DNA of 64,000 nucleotides from Chitinophagaceae bacterium UBA4407 (GCA_002390845.1 DGQT01000016.1:1-64000); one strand, 5' to 3'; counted from the first letter of the stretch, positions 20,215-29,053 are shown. A program made the numbers and translations. The notes: generated from the sequence alone by a model not told the origin.

Positions 20215-20613
20215 ATGTCGTTCAAGGCAAAACTCAAAATCGGAGGCAAAGAATTCGATGTACTGCATTGCAGCTATTCATTTCGTAGAGATGTAGATGC
20301 AAAGGGACGCCCCTCCTCAGGTGTCTATGGTGGTTCTGTTCAGTTAGAAATAGAATCAACAGATGATACATCTGTGTTGGAATCTATGATTAATAATGTG
20401 TATAAAGCACAAAAAGGTACGGTTACTTTTCAAAAGCGGGATGAAGATGCTAAAATGAAAGAGCTGTCTTTTGAAGATGCCTACATTGTTCAGTATTCAG
20501 AATCCCTGGATATTGTTGGAAGCAATCCAATGACAATTAACTTTGTTCTTTCGGCACGTACCCTCAAAATTGGCAGTGCAGAACATAAAAATGATTGGCC
20601 TGACAGTAAATAA
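20215..20613 (+). CDS. hcp: T6SS inner-tube protein Hcp (TssD), Bacteroidetes type
   Basis: The 132-residue protein matches Bacteroidetes Hcp: SFKAKLKIGGKEFDVLHC, SYSFRRDVDAKGRPSSGVYG and the Hcp-like beta pattern through FEDAYIVQYSE. Hcp hexamers stack to form the tube expelled by the sheath and can carry small effectors. The gene lies 40 bp after tssC and is followed by a strong terminator, which fits its being made in large excess over the downstream genes. Confidence 0.9.
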   Translation: MSFKAKLKIGGKEFDVLHCSYSFRRDVDAKGRPSSGVYGGSVQLEIESTDDTSVLESMINNVYKAQKGTVTFQKRDEDAKMKELSFEDAYIVQYSESLDIVGSNPMTINFVLSARTLKIGSAEHKNDWPDSK

Positions 20614-20824
20614 GCATTCAATTTATATTTTGCCTGCATATACTAGCATGTAAACAATTTAAGGAAAGTTGAAAGTTGCCTCGCAAGTTCTGGCAAAGCA
20701 TATATAAAAGCGGAAAATTGGATAATGCGAATAATATGATTTTCATAACTTGATACACAACATTCTTTTGTAGAATAAAAATTGAATTGTTACATTTCTG
20801 TGTACTATTTTCTAAAACATAAAG

Positions 20825-20876
20825 CCACAAAGGTTTTCATTTAAAAAATTTTGAGAAACTTTGTGGTCTTTTTTTT
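20825..20876 (+). terminator. Rho-independent terminator after hcp
   Basis: CCACAAAG and CTTTGTGG form a stem extended by GTTTTC/GAGAAAC, followed by TCTTTTTTTT. It separates the tssHBC-hcp block from vgrG and would lower vgrG expression relative to hcp. Confidence 0.8.
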
Positions 20877-20897
20877 ACAATTTAATATCATTTGATT

Positions 20898-22685
20898 GTG
20901 GCTCAGGAGATACAAGTTGATATAACCACTGAAAATGGATTGAATATAACGCCATTTTCTAACCTAACGGTTACTCAGCAATTTAATGGTCATCATTATT
21001 TTGAACTACGGTTCAATCATGATGTTATAGAGAAAAAGAATACGGTACTTTTGGATAAAACAAAGGATTTTTTGGGGAAAACGATCACTTTTACCTTTAA
21101 AGCTAAGCAAGGTTCTGATTATCCGGATAATATTTTTAAAGCAATCGTCACTGATATTGGTATCGCTAATCATATTGGTGGGGCTGGTGATATCATCTTT
21201 AAAGGGTACAGCCCAACTATACTGCTGGAAGGGGGGCAAAATAATGTATCTTATACTCAATTGAATCTGCTTCAAATTGTAAAAGGAGCAATTGGCAATA
21301 TTCCGGGTAATTTATTGTCCACTAAAATTTCACCTAATTTTAAAGCAACCATACCCTATATAGTGCAGTACAAAGAAACTTCTTTTGATTTCATCAGAAG
21401 ACTTGCTGCAGAATATGGCGAATGGTTTTTTTACGATGGCACCACTTTTAATTTCGGTAAACCTGGAAATAAGCCTTCCGTCGAATTTAAATACCCAAGA
21501 GATATCTCTGATTTGAATTTAAATGTAAAGGTTGCGCCTGTAAAATTTAACCAGATTGAATATTACTCTAAAAATGATGATAAATTTTCAAGCAACTCCA
21601 ATGCTGCACAGGTAAGTGGCCTGGATGTTTTTGGAGATTATGCTTTAAAAGCATCCGATAAGTTATTTACTGAGGCTGTTATCCTTTTTTCCGAAAAAAA
21701 GGTAATAAGTAAAAGCGAACTTGATGATGTCGTTAAATTTGAAAAATCCTCAAGAGCGGGGGATATGGTTTATCTAACTGCTGTTTCAGATTCTCCCTAT
21801 GTAAAACTGGGTGCAACTGTAAATATATCAGCAACAAGGCAGGATAACCATACCGATGAAGATTTTGGTAAATTCCTCGTCATAAATGTTACGCACTCAA
21901 CGGATGGATTGGGCAATTACAATAACAGTTTTCAGGCAATTCCCTCAACTGTTGAAATTATCCCTAATCCTTATGATAAGCCGCCTTTGGCAGAACCCCA
22001 AATCGCTGTTGTAAAACAGAACAATGATCCTGATCATCTGGGCCGGGTTAAAGTTCAGCTAATGTGGCAGAAAGAAAGTGATACCACACCCTGGCTGCGT
22101 GTGATGAGTATGCATGCTGGTACGAAAACTGGCGGGGATAAAAATCGTGGTCTGTTTTTTACACCCGAGGTTGGGGATTATGTAATCGTTGGTTTTACTC
22201 AAAACGATCCCAACCGGCCTTTTGTAATGGGAAGTGTGCCGCACGGCAAAGCTATTGACAGTTCAAAAAATAGTGATAACCATATCAAAGCAATCAGGAC
22301 GAGAAGTGGCAGCACTATTTATTTTAAAGACAAAGAAAACAGTAAGGAACAGGAAATAATAGTAAAGACAGATGATCAGAACATGATTTCTATCCTGCTC
22401 CAGAATAATAAAGGAACCATTAAAATTATTTCATCAAAAGATATCGAAGTAACTTCTGATTCCGAAGTAAAAGTAAAGTCAAAAAAAATAACGATTGATG
22501 CCAGTGACGAGCTTAATCTGAAAGCGCAAAAGATCAATATAGAGGCAGGTCAGGAATTAAAAGCTAAAGGAATGCAGGTAAACATAGAAGGATCAACTTC
22601 AACTAAAATAAAATCTTCAGCCCAACTGGATATTGATGGAGGGGCTATGGCAAATATCAAAGCAGCAATCGTCAAAATAAATTAG
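20898..22685 (+). CDS. vgrG: T6SS spike protein VgrG (TssI)
   Basis: The protein has about 596 residues. Residues 1-370 form the gp27-like hub (FNGHHYFELRF, ETSFDFIRRLAAEYGEWFFYDG). Residues 375-460 are the gp5-like OB-fold (DPDHLGRVKVQLMWQ, TPEVGDYVIVGF, VMGSVPHGKA). The C-terminal 100 residues form the repetitive beta-helix spike (VTSDSEVKVKSKKITIDAS). No effector domain is fused at the C-terminus, so cargo must bind through PAAR or adaptors. There is no ATG: I use GTG at 20898 because it gives M-AQEIQVDI; the TTG at 20892 is the alternative. tssE starts 2 bp downstream. Confidence 0.92.
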   Translation: MAQEIQVDITTENGLNITPFSNLTVTQQFNGHHYFELRFNHDVIEKKNTVLLDKTKDFLGKTITFTFKAKQGSDYPDNIFKAIVTDIGIANHIGGAGDIIFKGYSPTILLEGGQNNVSYTQLNLLQIVKGAIGNIPGNLLSTKISPNFKATIPYIVQYKETSFDFIRRLAAEYGEWFFYDGTTFNFGKPGNKPSVEFKYPRDISDLNLNVKVAPVKFNQIEYYSKNDDKFSSNSNAAQVSGLDVFGDYALKASDKLFTEAVILFSEKKVISKSELDDVVKFEKSSRAGDMVYLTAVSDSPYVKLGATVNISATRQDNHTDEDFGKFLVINVTHSTDGLGNYNNSFQAIPSTVEIIPNPYDKPPLAEPQIAVVKQNNDPDHLGRVKVQLMWQKESDTTPWLRVMSMHAGTKTGGDKNRGLFFTPEVGDYVIVGFTQNDPNRPFVMGSVPHGKAIDSSKNSDNHIKAIRTRSGSTIYFKDKENSKEQEIIVKTDDQNMISILLQNNKGTIKIISSKDIEVTSDSEVKVKSKKITIDASDELNLKAQKINIEAGQELKAKGMQVNIEGSTSTKIKSSAQLDIDGGAMANIKAAIVKIN

Positions 22686-22687
22686 TT

Positions 22688-23128
22688 ATGATCCAGCATT
22701 ATTATGAACTCCCTATAAAATTCAATGAATTAATTAAGCGTAACAGGGAACTTGCAACCTGCGATTTGAAAAAATCCATTGCTCAGAATATATATCTTAC
22801 GATTACTTCAAAATTTAAGGAAAACCGTTATGATGAAACATATGGATGCGAGTTATGGGATATGGATTTCGAGTTGGTTTCCAATGAAAATGCGTGGATT
22901 GAAAAAATAAGAAAATCCGTATTAAAATCTGTAACCAAACATGAAACAAGGTTATTTAATATAAACGTTGAAATAGATATTACCCAGGATGAACAAGTAC
23001 TCACTTTAAAAAATTCAAAGTCTGTAAAAAAACGCCTTTCCATCTTTGTAAATGGAATTATTGCAGAAACAGGAGAGCCTTTCCCTTTCAATACAAATAT
23101 TTATTTAAGCCCTTTATCATTAGATTAA
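22688..23128 (+). CDS. tssE: T6SS baseplate protein TssE (gp25-like)
   Basis: The 146-residue protein has the gp25-like signature region YGCELWDMDFELV and the helix/strand pattern of the family (AWIEKIRKSVLKSVTKHE, RLSIFVNGII). TssE starts sheath polymerisation at the baseplate. It lies between vgrG (2 bp) and tssF (3 bp), a tight baseplate operon. Confidence 0.85.
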   Translation: MIQHYYELPIKFNELIKRNRELATCDLKKSIAQNIYLTITSKFKENRYDETYGCELWDMDFELVSNENAWIEKIRKSVLKSVTKHETRLFNINVEIDITQDEQVLTLKNSKSVKKRLSIFVNGIIAETGEPFPFNTNIYLSPLSLD

Positions 23129-23131
23129 TTT

Positions 23132-25009
23132 ATGGCTGAGTTAAATACCACCCTCTTGAACAAAGAAGTTATTGCAGCGCGTATGTTTCGTCATGCTGCG
23201 CGGTATTGGGGGTATAAGGATACCGATATTGATAATTTTGATCCTCTTGTACGCCTGCTTATAGAAGCCTGCGCTGTTGAATTATACCGGATTGGGAATG
23301 AAATTAATTCAGTGCAGGAACGTATGCTTGAAAAACTGGCTCGTTTGCTTACACCCGAAGTGCATACCGCCCCCAAACCTGCACATGCCGTTCTGCATGC
23401 GAGGTCATTGGAACCAGAAACAAGGGTACACCCATCTATGCAGTTTTTTTATCACAAAAAAGTTGCATCGAAGCCCAATGGCCCGCTTGATTCAAATTTA
23501 GATGTATTTTTTTCACCGGCTGGTAATTATAAAGCTATCGATGGCGACATAAAATTAATTGCAGCCGGCTCGCATCTCTATGCAATTAATGAATGGAACT
23601 ATAAAGAAACATTTTTAAATACCAGGACAGGTAAAAAATTTGACCCGCGCACCATTTGGCTCGGGCTGGAATTAAATACTACTATAGCAGATATTTCGGC
23701 GCTTTCTTTTTTTTTCGATTTAAAAAATCACCCGGGTAAACGCCAGCTTTTTCCATTGCTGCACTATTCCAAATGGAGCATCAATAACACCCCGATCGAC
23801 ACACACGAAGGCTTATGGGATGCAGCCACCAACACCCCTTCATTTGAAGCTTTTACCGGCTTTGATGAATTCAGCATCAATCAAAGCGTGGAGCGGCATA
23901 TTAATTATTTCTATAAACAGCAATTCATTACGATTCAACAGACCGGTGGTTTTAAATTTAAAACCGAGCGGTATCCCCCCGGTTTTGAAAAAATACTCAC
24001 TGCAAACGACCTTCCACAATTACAAAAGGAACTTTTGTGGGTGAGAGTGAGCTTTCTTGCTGAATTTGACGAAATTGTGCTGGATGATTTATCCGTATCA
24101 ATCAATTGTTTTCCTGTTCTCAACCGGCACCTCAACGAAACACGCTACCGCCTTCAAAGCAATTTCAATATTATCCCGCTACTTACACCTGAGCAATTTT
24201 TGTCAGTGCATGATGTACAAGGTACAGAGGGGGGAGATGAGGATACCAATAAATATGCAAACAGCCCCCTTGACGCTGCTGAATTAAAAATAAAAGGGAC
24301 TTACAGCCTGCGTACAGGTGATGTAGAGCGCTTCGACAGCCGAAATGCCACAGAGTATATGAATTATCTGCTGGAACTGCTTAGGGACGAAAGCAGGGCC
24401 TTTGCTGCACTTGGGCAGGACTTTGTTGCATCGCTTATAAAAGAGCTTAACCAGAATATCGCCCAGATTGAGCAGAAAGTTAAGCTGAATATAGCTTTGC
24501 TCAACCAGGTGCCTACGTACATGCTCTTAAACCCACGCACCGATGGGGAAAATATTTTTGTTGAATACTGGTCAACAAATGGCGAAGCCGCCAATCTTAT
24601 CCGCAGTGGATCAAGGCTTGAATTGTACCAGGGCGGGGATCTTGTGCGGGAAAGTTTAACGCTGATGACGAATACAACGGGTGGCAGCGATAAACTAAAG
24701 AATACCGAAGTACTGAATGCTTACAAAAACACCCTTGTTACCCGTGGGCGTATTGTAACATTAGAAGATATAAAAAGCTACTGCAGTATGGCTCTTAACG
24801 GTAAGGCAAAAAATATCAGCATAAAAAAAGGTGTAGGTATTAGCCCGTTGCCAAATCAGGGTCTTATCAATACAGTAGATATTCGTATTGAACACATGCC
24901 CGCTTACAACGATGCAGAAGAATGGCAGGGAATTTTGCAGGATTTAAAAACCAGATTAGAAGAGCAATCCGCAGTTTGGAGTAATTACAGGATAAATGTT
25001 GAGTTATAG
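23132..25009 (+). CDS. tssF: T6SS baseplate protein TssF
   Basis: The 625-residue protein shows the TssF N-terminus (FDPLVRLLIEACAVELYRIGNEI, MLEKLARLLTPEVHTAPKPAHAVLHA), which in other systems wraps VgrG/TssE within the baseplate. Other family features are SFLAEFDEIVLDDLSVSINCFPVLNR and a C-terminal region with RGRIVTLEDIKSYC. TssF normally works as a TssF2-TssG complex, but no tssG follows. The next gene is 379 bp away and is an effector-like hydrolase. Confidence 0.88.
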   Translation: MAELNTTLLNKEVIAARMFRHAARYWGYKDTDIDNFDPLVRLLIEACAVELYRIGNEINSVQERMLEKLARLLTPEVHTAPKPAHAVLHARSLEPETRVHPSMQFFYHKKVASKPNGPLDSNLDVFFSPAGNYKAIDGDIKLIAAGSHLYAINEWNYKETFLNTRTGKKFDPRTIWLGLELNTTIADISALSFFFDLKNHPGKRQLFPLLHYSKWSINNTPIDTHEGLWDAATNTPSFEAFTGFDEFSINQSVERHINYFYKQQFITIQQTGGFKFKTERYPPGFEKILTANDLPQLQKELLWVRVSFLAEFDEIVLDDLSVSINCFPVLNRHLNETRYRLQSNFNIIPLLTPEQFLSVHDVQGTEGGDEDTNKYANSPLDAAELKIKGTYSLRTGDVERFDSRNATEYMNYLLELLRDESRAFAALGQDFVASLIKELNQNIAQIEQKVKLNIALLNQVPTYMLLNPRTDGENIFVEYWSTNGEAANLIRSGSRLELYQGGDLVRESLTLMTNTTGGSDKLKNTEVLNAYKNTLVTRGRIVTLEDIKSYCSMALNGKAKNISIKKGVGISPLPNQGLINTVDIRIEHMPAYNDAEEWQGILQDLKTRLEEQSAVWSNYRINVEL

Positions 25010-25387
25010 AAAGGTTCCTTTAAGTGTGATTAATGAAAAGCTTTTTTGATACCGGCATTTGTTCTCCGTGGCATCTTGGTTGCGTCGCAATCCTTTCATC
25101 TGCTGGAATGCTGCGCGTCTTTGGCTTCCACTGGTATCCAACAGGTTAATAGGCATTGTTCGCCGATAAAAGTATTTAAAAACGCAATATTCAAGCAGGG
25201 AAAGGCGGTGGCCTTTTTCTTTTTTTATGAAAAATAAAAATTACATCTAAGGCAACTCAAAGTATGATGGTCAAACACAAATCCGGAACTATTACAGATA
25301 CTGTATGCTTTTAGGTGAGTAAACGTACAGGAATCGAGTTAGGTAGTTTCAAATTTATTAATATTAAAATCCTGTACAGGCAGTCTG
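25010..25387. other. Gap between tssF and the effector island
   Basis: Holds one form C repeat copy (25070-25102) and, just before the hydrolase start, an 8-bp inverted repeat GTACAGGA/TCCTGTAC at 25325-25332 and 25370-25377. No TssG-like frame is present. Confidence 0.5.
25070..25102 (-). repeat. Dispersed TGCGACGCAA repeat, copy 5 (form C)
   Basis: On the minus strand it reads CAGATGAAAGGATTGCGACG followed by CAACCAAGATGCCA, the same form as the copies at 37841 and 42864. It begins 60 bp after tssF. Confidence 0.75.
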
Positions 25388-26203
25388 ATGATCGATATAG
25401 TTATATGTGTTGATGGAACAAATTCGCAGGGTTATAAAAACCGGAGTGTGGAAAATTTCTACAGGGCTGTTCACGCAGAACATAAAATCTATAAACCCGG
25501 ACCACAAAATACAGTAACAGGATCGGATTGGGTTTCTATACGTGACCAGATAGTTAAAGAATTAAATGTAATTGCACAGAAATATGGAGAGGATACTTTT
25601 TTTAATGGCTATAACTGTACAATCGCAAAAAAAAATAATTTCAGGTTTATTATGGTGGGGCATTCGCGGGGTGGCCATACGGTAATTCATCTTGCCGGCA
25701 TGCTTAAATACAGAACCCACTTCATGGGGTTGTATGATGCTGTGGATCGTACAAATTTAATAACAGCGAGTGACACCAGGCTTATCAGCAATGTGGATCA
25801 TATTTATCATGCTGTCAGGGATATTTCAGTAGGCTCACGTACATCAAAAAAATTCGACCTTAAACGGGTCGCTTTATTTTCAGTGCCGGGAGTAGGCGTG
25901 GGTTTTACCGAATTAGCTTCTTATGGTATTGCCAAAGCGCTTGATTTTGGAAATACAGGAACCCAAAGCGCAGATGGAGGTGAGTATGTTGCAAAAACAT
26001 TTAAAACATCGCATGGGGGTATTGGTGGTGATGTATTAACCAGCCAGCTTTTTTCTATGCCTGCCACTGATGACAGTTGCGCTATTACGTTATTTAACCA
26101 GTCAGAAGCCCAGGTAAAAAAAACAGAATTGTGTATTTCAGAATCCTACGAGGCAGACAGGTTTATAAAGGAAGGCGCAAGAAAATATGGGGTGAGAATT
26201 TAA
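25388..26203 (+). CDS. Alpha/beta-hydrolase, candidate T6SS lipase-type effector
   Basis: The 271-residue protein begins with a strand and CVDGTN, reminiscent of the FDGTGN opening of Tle1 lipases. A serine-hydrolase nucleophile elbow VGHSRGGH (Ser93) lies in a beta-strand-elbow-helix context. A candidate Asp is in LYDAVDRT (about 118) and a candidate His in TSHGGIGGD (about 210), giving a plausible catalytic triad. There is no signal peptide, as expected of T6SS cargo. It is the first gene after the baseplate genes. No partner immunity gene is obvious. The lipase substrate is inferred from the Tle-like motifs. Confidence 0.6.
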   Translation: MIDIVICVDGTNSQGYKNRSVENFYRAVHAEHKIYKPGPQNTVTGSDWVSIRDQIVKELNVIAQKYGEDTFFNGYNCTIAKKNNFRFIMVGHSRGGHTVIHLAGMLKYRTHFMGLYDAVDRTNLITASDTRLISNVDHIYHAVRDISVGSRTSKKFDLKRVALFSVPGVGVGFTELASYGIAKALDFGNTGTQSADGGEYVAKTFKTSHGGIGGDVLTSQLFSMPATDDSCAITLFNQSEAQVKKTELCISESYEADRFIKEGARKYGVRI

Positions 26204-26580
26204 TTGATAAAATTTTATAGGTTATTAAAGAGTAACTCTCTAATAAAATCGCAATGCTCATCAGGGTTTAATAGTGCTTACATTAGTAAAAAAGCCTAAT
26301 CAGTGCGAAAGAAAGAAAAGGGTTAAAATCTATAAAGGAGATTCGCGAAGCCAAATAAAAAATATAAAATGCACTGAGCAATTCTTTTCTTTTTTGACTT
26401 TTTTATTACTTTTTTTAGCCTGCCCCGATGCAGATCGGGTTCTATTCAGAAAAGTAAATAACAAGATTGCGCTGGTGGAGCCTGTTTGCGGCTTAAGTTT
26501 ATTTTTCTATAACATTATTACACTTTTATAAAATAAAAAGGATAAATTAGTAATTTAATCCCCTGATATAATTTCCATTT

Positions 26581-26853
26581 ATGATTTTAGGTAAAAAAAT
26601 ATTTGCAATTGCAGACATAAGGCTCACCCATCCTGCATTAAGAATAGAACGCAGTTCGGCAGGGCCGGATGATTTGAAATTTATGATGATACCCAAAAAT
26701 ACAATTGGTAATGTGCTTAATGTAAGCCCTGCCGGCGGTACTTTTTACTTTCAGTTTAAGCCGCCAAAATTCAGGGATATGTTTACAACGGTTGAAATTA
26801 CCTTGTGGGTTAAAAGGGAATTTTTTGGGAGCTTCTTTGAGTATAAGAATTAA
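26581..26853 (+). CDS. Hypothetical protein, 90 residues
   Basis: A small soluble protein, mostly beta in appearance (FYFQFKPPKFRDMFTTVEITLWVK), with no signal peptide and no motif I recognise. It lies between the hydrolase and another unknown in the effector island. It could be an immunity protein or an adaptor, but nothing in the sequence decides this. The upstream 26204-26580 region has only a weak, low-complexity frame that I do not accept. Confidence 0.4.
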   Translation: MILGKKIFAIADIRLTHPALRIERSSAGPDDLKFMMIPKNTIGNVLNVSPAGGTFYFQFKPPKFRDMFTTVEITLWVKREFFGSFFEYKN

Positions 26854-27002
26854 TTGAGTTTCAGCAATTTTATTTTAAAAATCAAAAACTATTAAACTTC
26901 TAAAAAGTTTATGGTTGAAAAGTGGATAGCAAGTATGATTCTGAAATAAAAATGAATTCAGGTTTCTTCAAACTATAGCTAATAAAATGAAAATATCTTA
27001 CT

Positions 27003-27401
27003 ATGGAAAAAGTAGAAATTTTTAGAAATGCCCTTGCAAATGGAAGAGTAAATTTAGCCAAGGGAATGGAACATACACATATCAGTGTTGCAGAGGTTGC
27101 AAATTTAGTTAACAATAGTTCAATTCCGGAAAGGCATCCCGGGGTTAAGCTGGATAGCAAATCATTGTTAATAAAAATGGCAGAAAATGTTTGGGATATT
27201 GTAGCTGGTCCTCACGGGCCCAACGATGATTCCCGTGATAAAACTTTGCACATAACTATCCGTTTTCAGGACAGAAGTGCATATCATCTGCGCTTAGATG
27301 CAAAAAATCATTTGTTTCAAATTAAACAGGCTAAAAACGGTAACATAATAGAGTCAAAAGTCTATCCGTGGCAGGCACCGGGAACTTTGCATAATAAATA
27401 G
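27003..27401 (+). CDS. Hypothetical protein, 132 residues, effector island
   Basis: The N-terminal half is helical (MEKVEIFRNALANGRVNLAK, EVANLVNNSSIPERHPG). The C-terminal half has a compact beta pattern with conserved-looking polar residues (AGPHGPNDDSRDKTLHITIRF, YHLRLD). The clustered His, Asp and Arg could be an enzymatic toxin core, but no family is recognised. No signal peptide. It lies 58 bp upstream of the M15-like effector gene. Confidence 0.45.
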   Translation: MEKVEIFRNALANGRVNLAKGMEHTHISVAEVANLVNNSSIPERHPGVKLDSKSLLIKMAENVWDIVAGPHGPNDDSRDKTLHITIRFQDRSAYHLRLDAKNHLFQIKQAKNGNIIESKVYPWQAPGTLHNK

Positions 27402-27458
27402 GCAAAAAGTAAATCAGAATTGAAACTCATTTTTTTTATTAAGTTAAAAATTCATTTT

Positions 27459-27965
27459 ATGGCAGCTCTTAATTTTCTATCATCAGCAAAATCTGAAGCG
27501 GTTTCAGATACAAGTAGGTTGTTGTTGTTGTCGCTTGCGGAAGAATCAGGAAATGGAAGTATATCAATTTCAAGTACTGCAAGGTCGCCCTATGATCAGG
27601 CAAGGATAATGTTTGATAATTGCCTTAAACTTGGCGTAAAATCACAATACAGGCTATACAAACGATTTGGCGATAAAATAATTGATGTATTTAAAAAATT
27701 AACTTCTGTTCCTGATTATAAACGTGATGAGGTAATTAAAGCAATGATGGATAAAATTAATGAAGTAGGCCCGAGTAAAGTTTCTATGCATTGTGTAGAT
27801 ACCCAATATTATAACGTAGTAGATATACCTTTCAGTTCTGTTACAGACAAAGACTCATTTAGGAAAGCAATTAAAACGCACATGCCCTTCCCAATAACAA
27901 AGTTTTTAGACGAATCAAATAATAATTGTTTCCATATTGAGATTGTGCAAAGCGCAGGGTTGTAG
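27459..27965 (+). CDS. M15-like metallopeptidase/amidase, candidate T6SS cell-wall effector
   Basis: The 168-residue protein has the scattered signature of D-Ala-D-Ala/endolysin-type M15 peptidases: an Arg-containing SSTARSPYDQARI (Arg42), then SMHCVDTQYYNVVDI (His111, Asp122 as zinc ligands), and CFHIEI (His159 with Glu161). Spacing and order fit M15 enzymes, which cleave peptidoglycan stem peptides. It has no signal peptide, consistent with delivery by T6SS into a neighbour's periplasm. I use the ATG at 27459; an upstream in-frame TTG at 27420 gives a low-complexity extension. No immunity lipoprotein is obvious beside it. Confidence 0.55.
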   Translation: MAALNFLSSAKSEAVSDTSRLLLLSLAEESGNGSISISSTARSPYDQARIMFDNCLKLGVKSQYRLYKRFGDKIIDVFKKLTSVPDYKRDEVIKAMMDKINEVGPSKVSMHCVDTQYYNVVDIPFSSVTDKDSFRKAIKTHMPFPITKFLDESNNNCFHIEIVQSAGL

Positions 27966-28009
27966 AAAGGATTTTTTTGTTAACAGGCAGTAGGCTTTCA
28001 ATTTAATAT

Positions 28010-28030
28010 TGTTGCGTCGCACACTTGTAC
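28010..28030 (-). repeat. Dispersed TGCGACGCAA repeat, copy 6 (form A)
   Basis: The plus strand reads GTTGCGTCGCACACTTGTAC. It is a single copy between the M15-like gene and the next unknown gene. Confidence 0.8.
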
Positions 28031-28128
28031 TGCAGAATATAGTTGAGGTTTTTTGCAGCCAATACAATCAATTGCAAACCCGGGTTAAAAAACAAGTAAT
28101 TCGGCTTGCAAAGTAAAATATAAAATTT

Positions 28129-28578
28129 ATGTCAAACGACTGTTCTAAAATTATAAGGTTAGTTGAAGATTATAAAACAGCTTCAAAAGACGAAAGGAGT
28201 TCAAAATTTTTACAAAAAATCGCTGGAATAATTGGAAAGCAATCATTAAAAATAGCCACTAAAGTGGTAACAAAAGCTGCCGGTGCAGCAACTGGAGTTG
28301 GAATTTTATTTGATATTTTAAAACCAACTCAATTAGCTTCAGGATCAGGGCGTTATCATGATTATTTAAAAAATATTTTAGAAGAATTAGCTAAGGATAA
28401 TGTAGATGTAAATGTACTTAATAAAAATTATGCTTTGCTGTTAGATGCCAGCAACCAAATGATGATAGAAAAAGATTTTGGGGTAAATTCTAACTGCTAC
28501 AAAGCAATAGATAATATTACCAAACAAATAGGGGAGACAATTAAATTAGCCAACCCACAAAAAACTTATTTACCTTAA
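28129..28578 (+). CDS. Hypothetical protein with central hydrophobic Ala/Gly segment, upstream of PAAR
   Basis: The 149-residue protein has a basic helical N-terminus, a hydrophobic Ala/Gly-rich stretch at about 46-66 (KVVTKAAGAATGVGILFDIL) and a helical C-terminus. It ends 10 bp before the PAAR gene, so the two are likely translated together. It could be a small membrane-active cargo or a PAAR-associated chaperone. No family is recognised. Confidence 0.5.
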   Translation: MSNDCSKIIRLVEDYKTASKDERSSKFLQKIAGIIGKQSLKIATKVVTKAAGAATGVGILFDILKPTQLASGSGRYHDYLKNILEELAKDNVDVNVLNKNYALLLDASNQMMIEKDFGVNSNCYKAIDNITKQIGETIKLANPQKTYLP

Positions 28579-28588
28579 TTAATAAATT

Positions 28589-29053
28589 ATGGGTAAACCC
28601 GCAGCAAGAATAGGAGATATGCATGTATGCCCCATGTTTGATGGGCCAAAACCGCATGTGGGTGGCCCAATTGTTGGGCCGGGTTGCCCTACGGTATTAA
28701 TAGGCGGTATGCCTGCTGCAGTAATGGGCGATATGTGTACCTGTGTAGGCCCCCCAGACACAATTATTTTAGGTAGTGCGGGTGTTTTTATTGGTGGTAA
28801 ACCAGCCGCAAGAATGGGCGACCAATGTGTACATGGTGGTGCTATAACAGTAGGCTTGCCCACTGTATTAATTGGCGAAACAATGGCAGGTGGCGGTAGT
28901 TTTGGCGCAATACCCCTTGCTATTATGCAAACTGTAATGAAAAGCATGCCGCCCGCAGTACAGCAAAAAATGGCACAAGTAGTAGCCATGAAACAAGCAG
29001 CAGCAAATGGAAGTCCTTTTTGTGAAAAGTGTGCGGCGGCGGCGATGAAATAA
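28589..29053 (+). CDS. PAAR-domain spike-tip protein
   Basis: The 154-residue protein consists of PAAR repeats: KPAARIGDMHVCP, GCPTVLIGGMPAAVMGDMCTC, IGGKPAARMGDQCVHGG and GLPTVLIGE. The His/Cys set binds zinc in known structures. The C-terminal 50 residues form a helical tail ending FCEKCAAAAMK with two further cysteines. PAAR proteins sharpen the VgrG tip and attach effectors. Nearby genes suggest that it loads the Tle1 phospholipase two genes downstream; this is inferred from order. Confidence 0.9.
   Translation: MGKPAARIGDMHVCPMFDGPKPHVGGPIVGPGCPTVLIGGMPAAVMGDMCTCVGPPDTIILGSAGVFIGGKPAARMGDQCVHGGAITVGLPTVLIGETMAGGGSFGAIPLAIMQTVMKSMPPAVQQKMAQVVAMKQAAANGSPFCEKCAAAAMK

Noticed and set aside
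25046..25237. Open frame of 63 codons after tssF
   Set aside because: It runs straight through a copy of the dispersed repeat, so the frame is accidental.
26274..26531. Open frame of 85 codons between the hydrolase and the next unknown
   Set aside because: Starts in low-complexity sequence and contains a Phe/Leu-rich stretch arising from T-rich DNA; no sign of selection for a protein.
28579..28989. 136-codon minus-strand frame opposite the PAAR gene
   Set aside because: Pro/Gly/Ile repetition is the mirror of the PAAR repeats.
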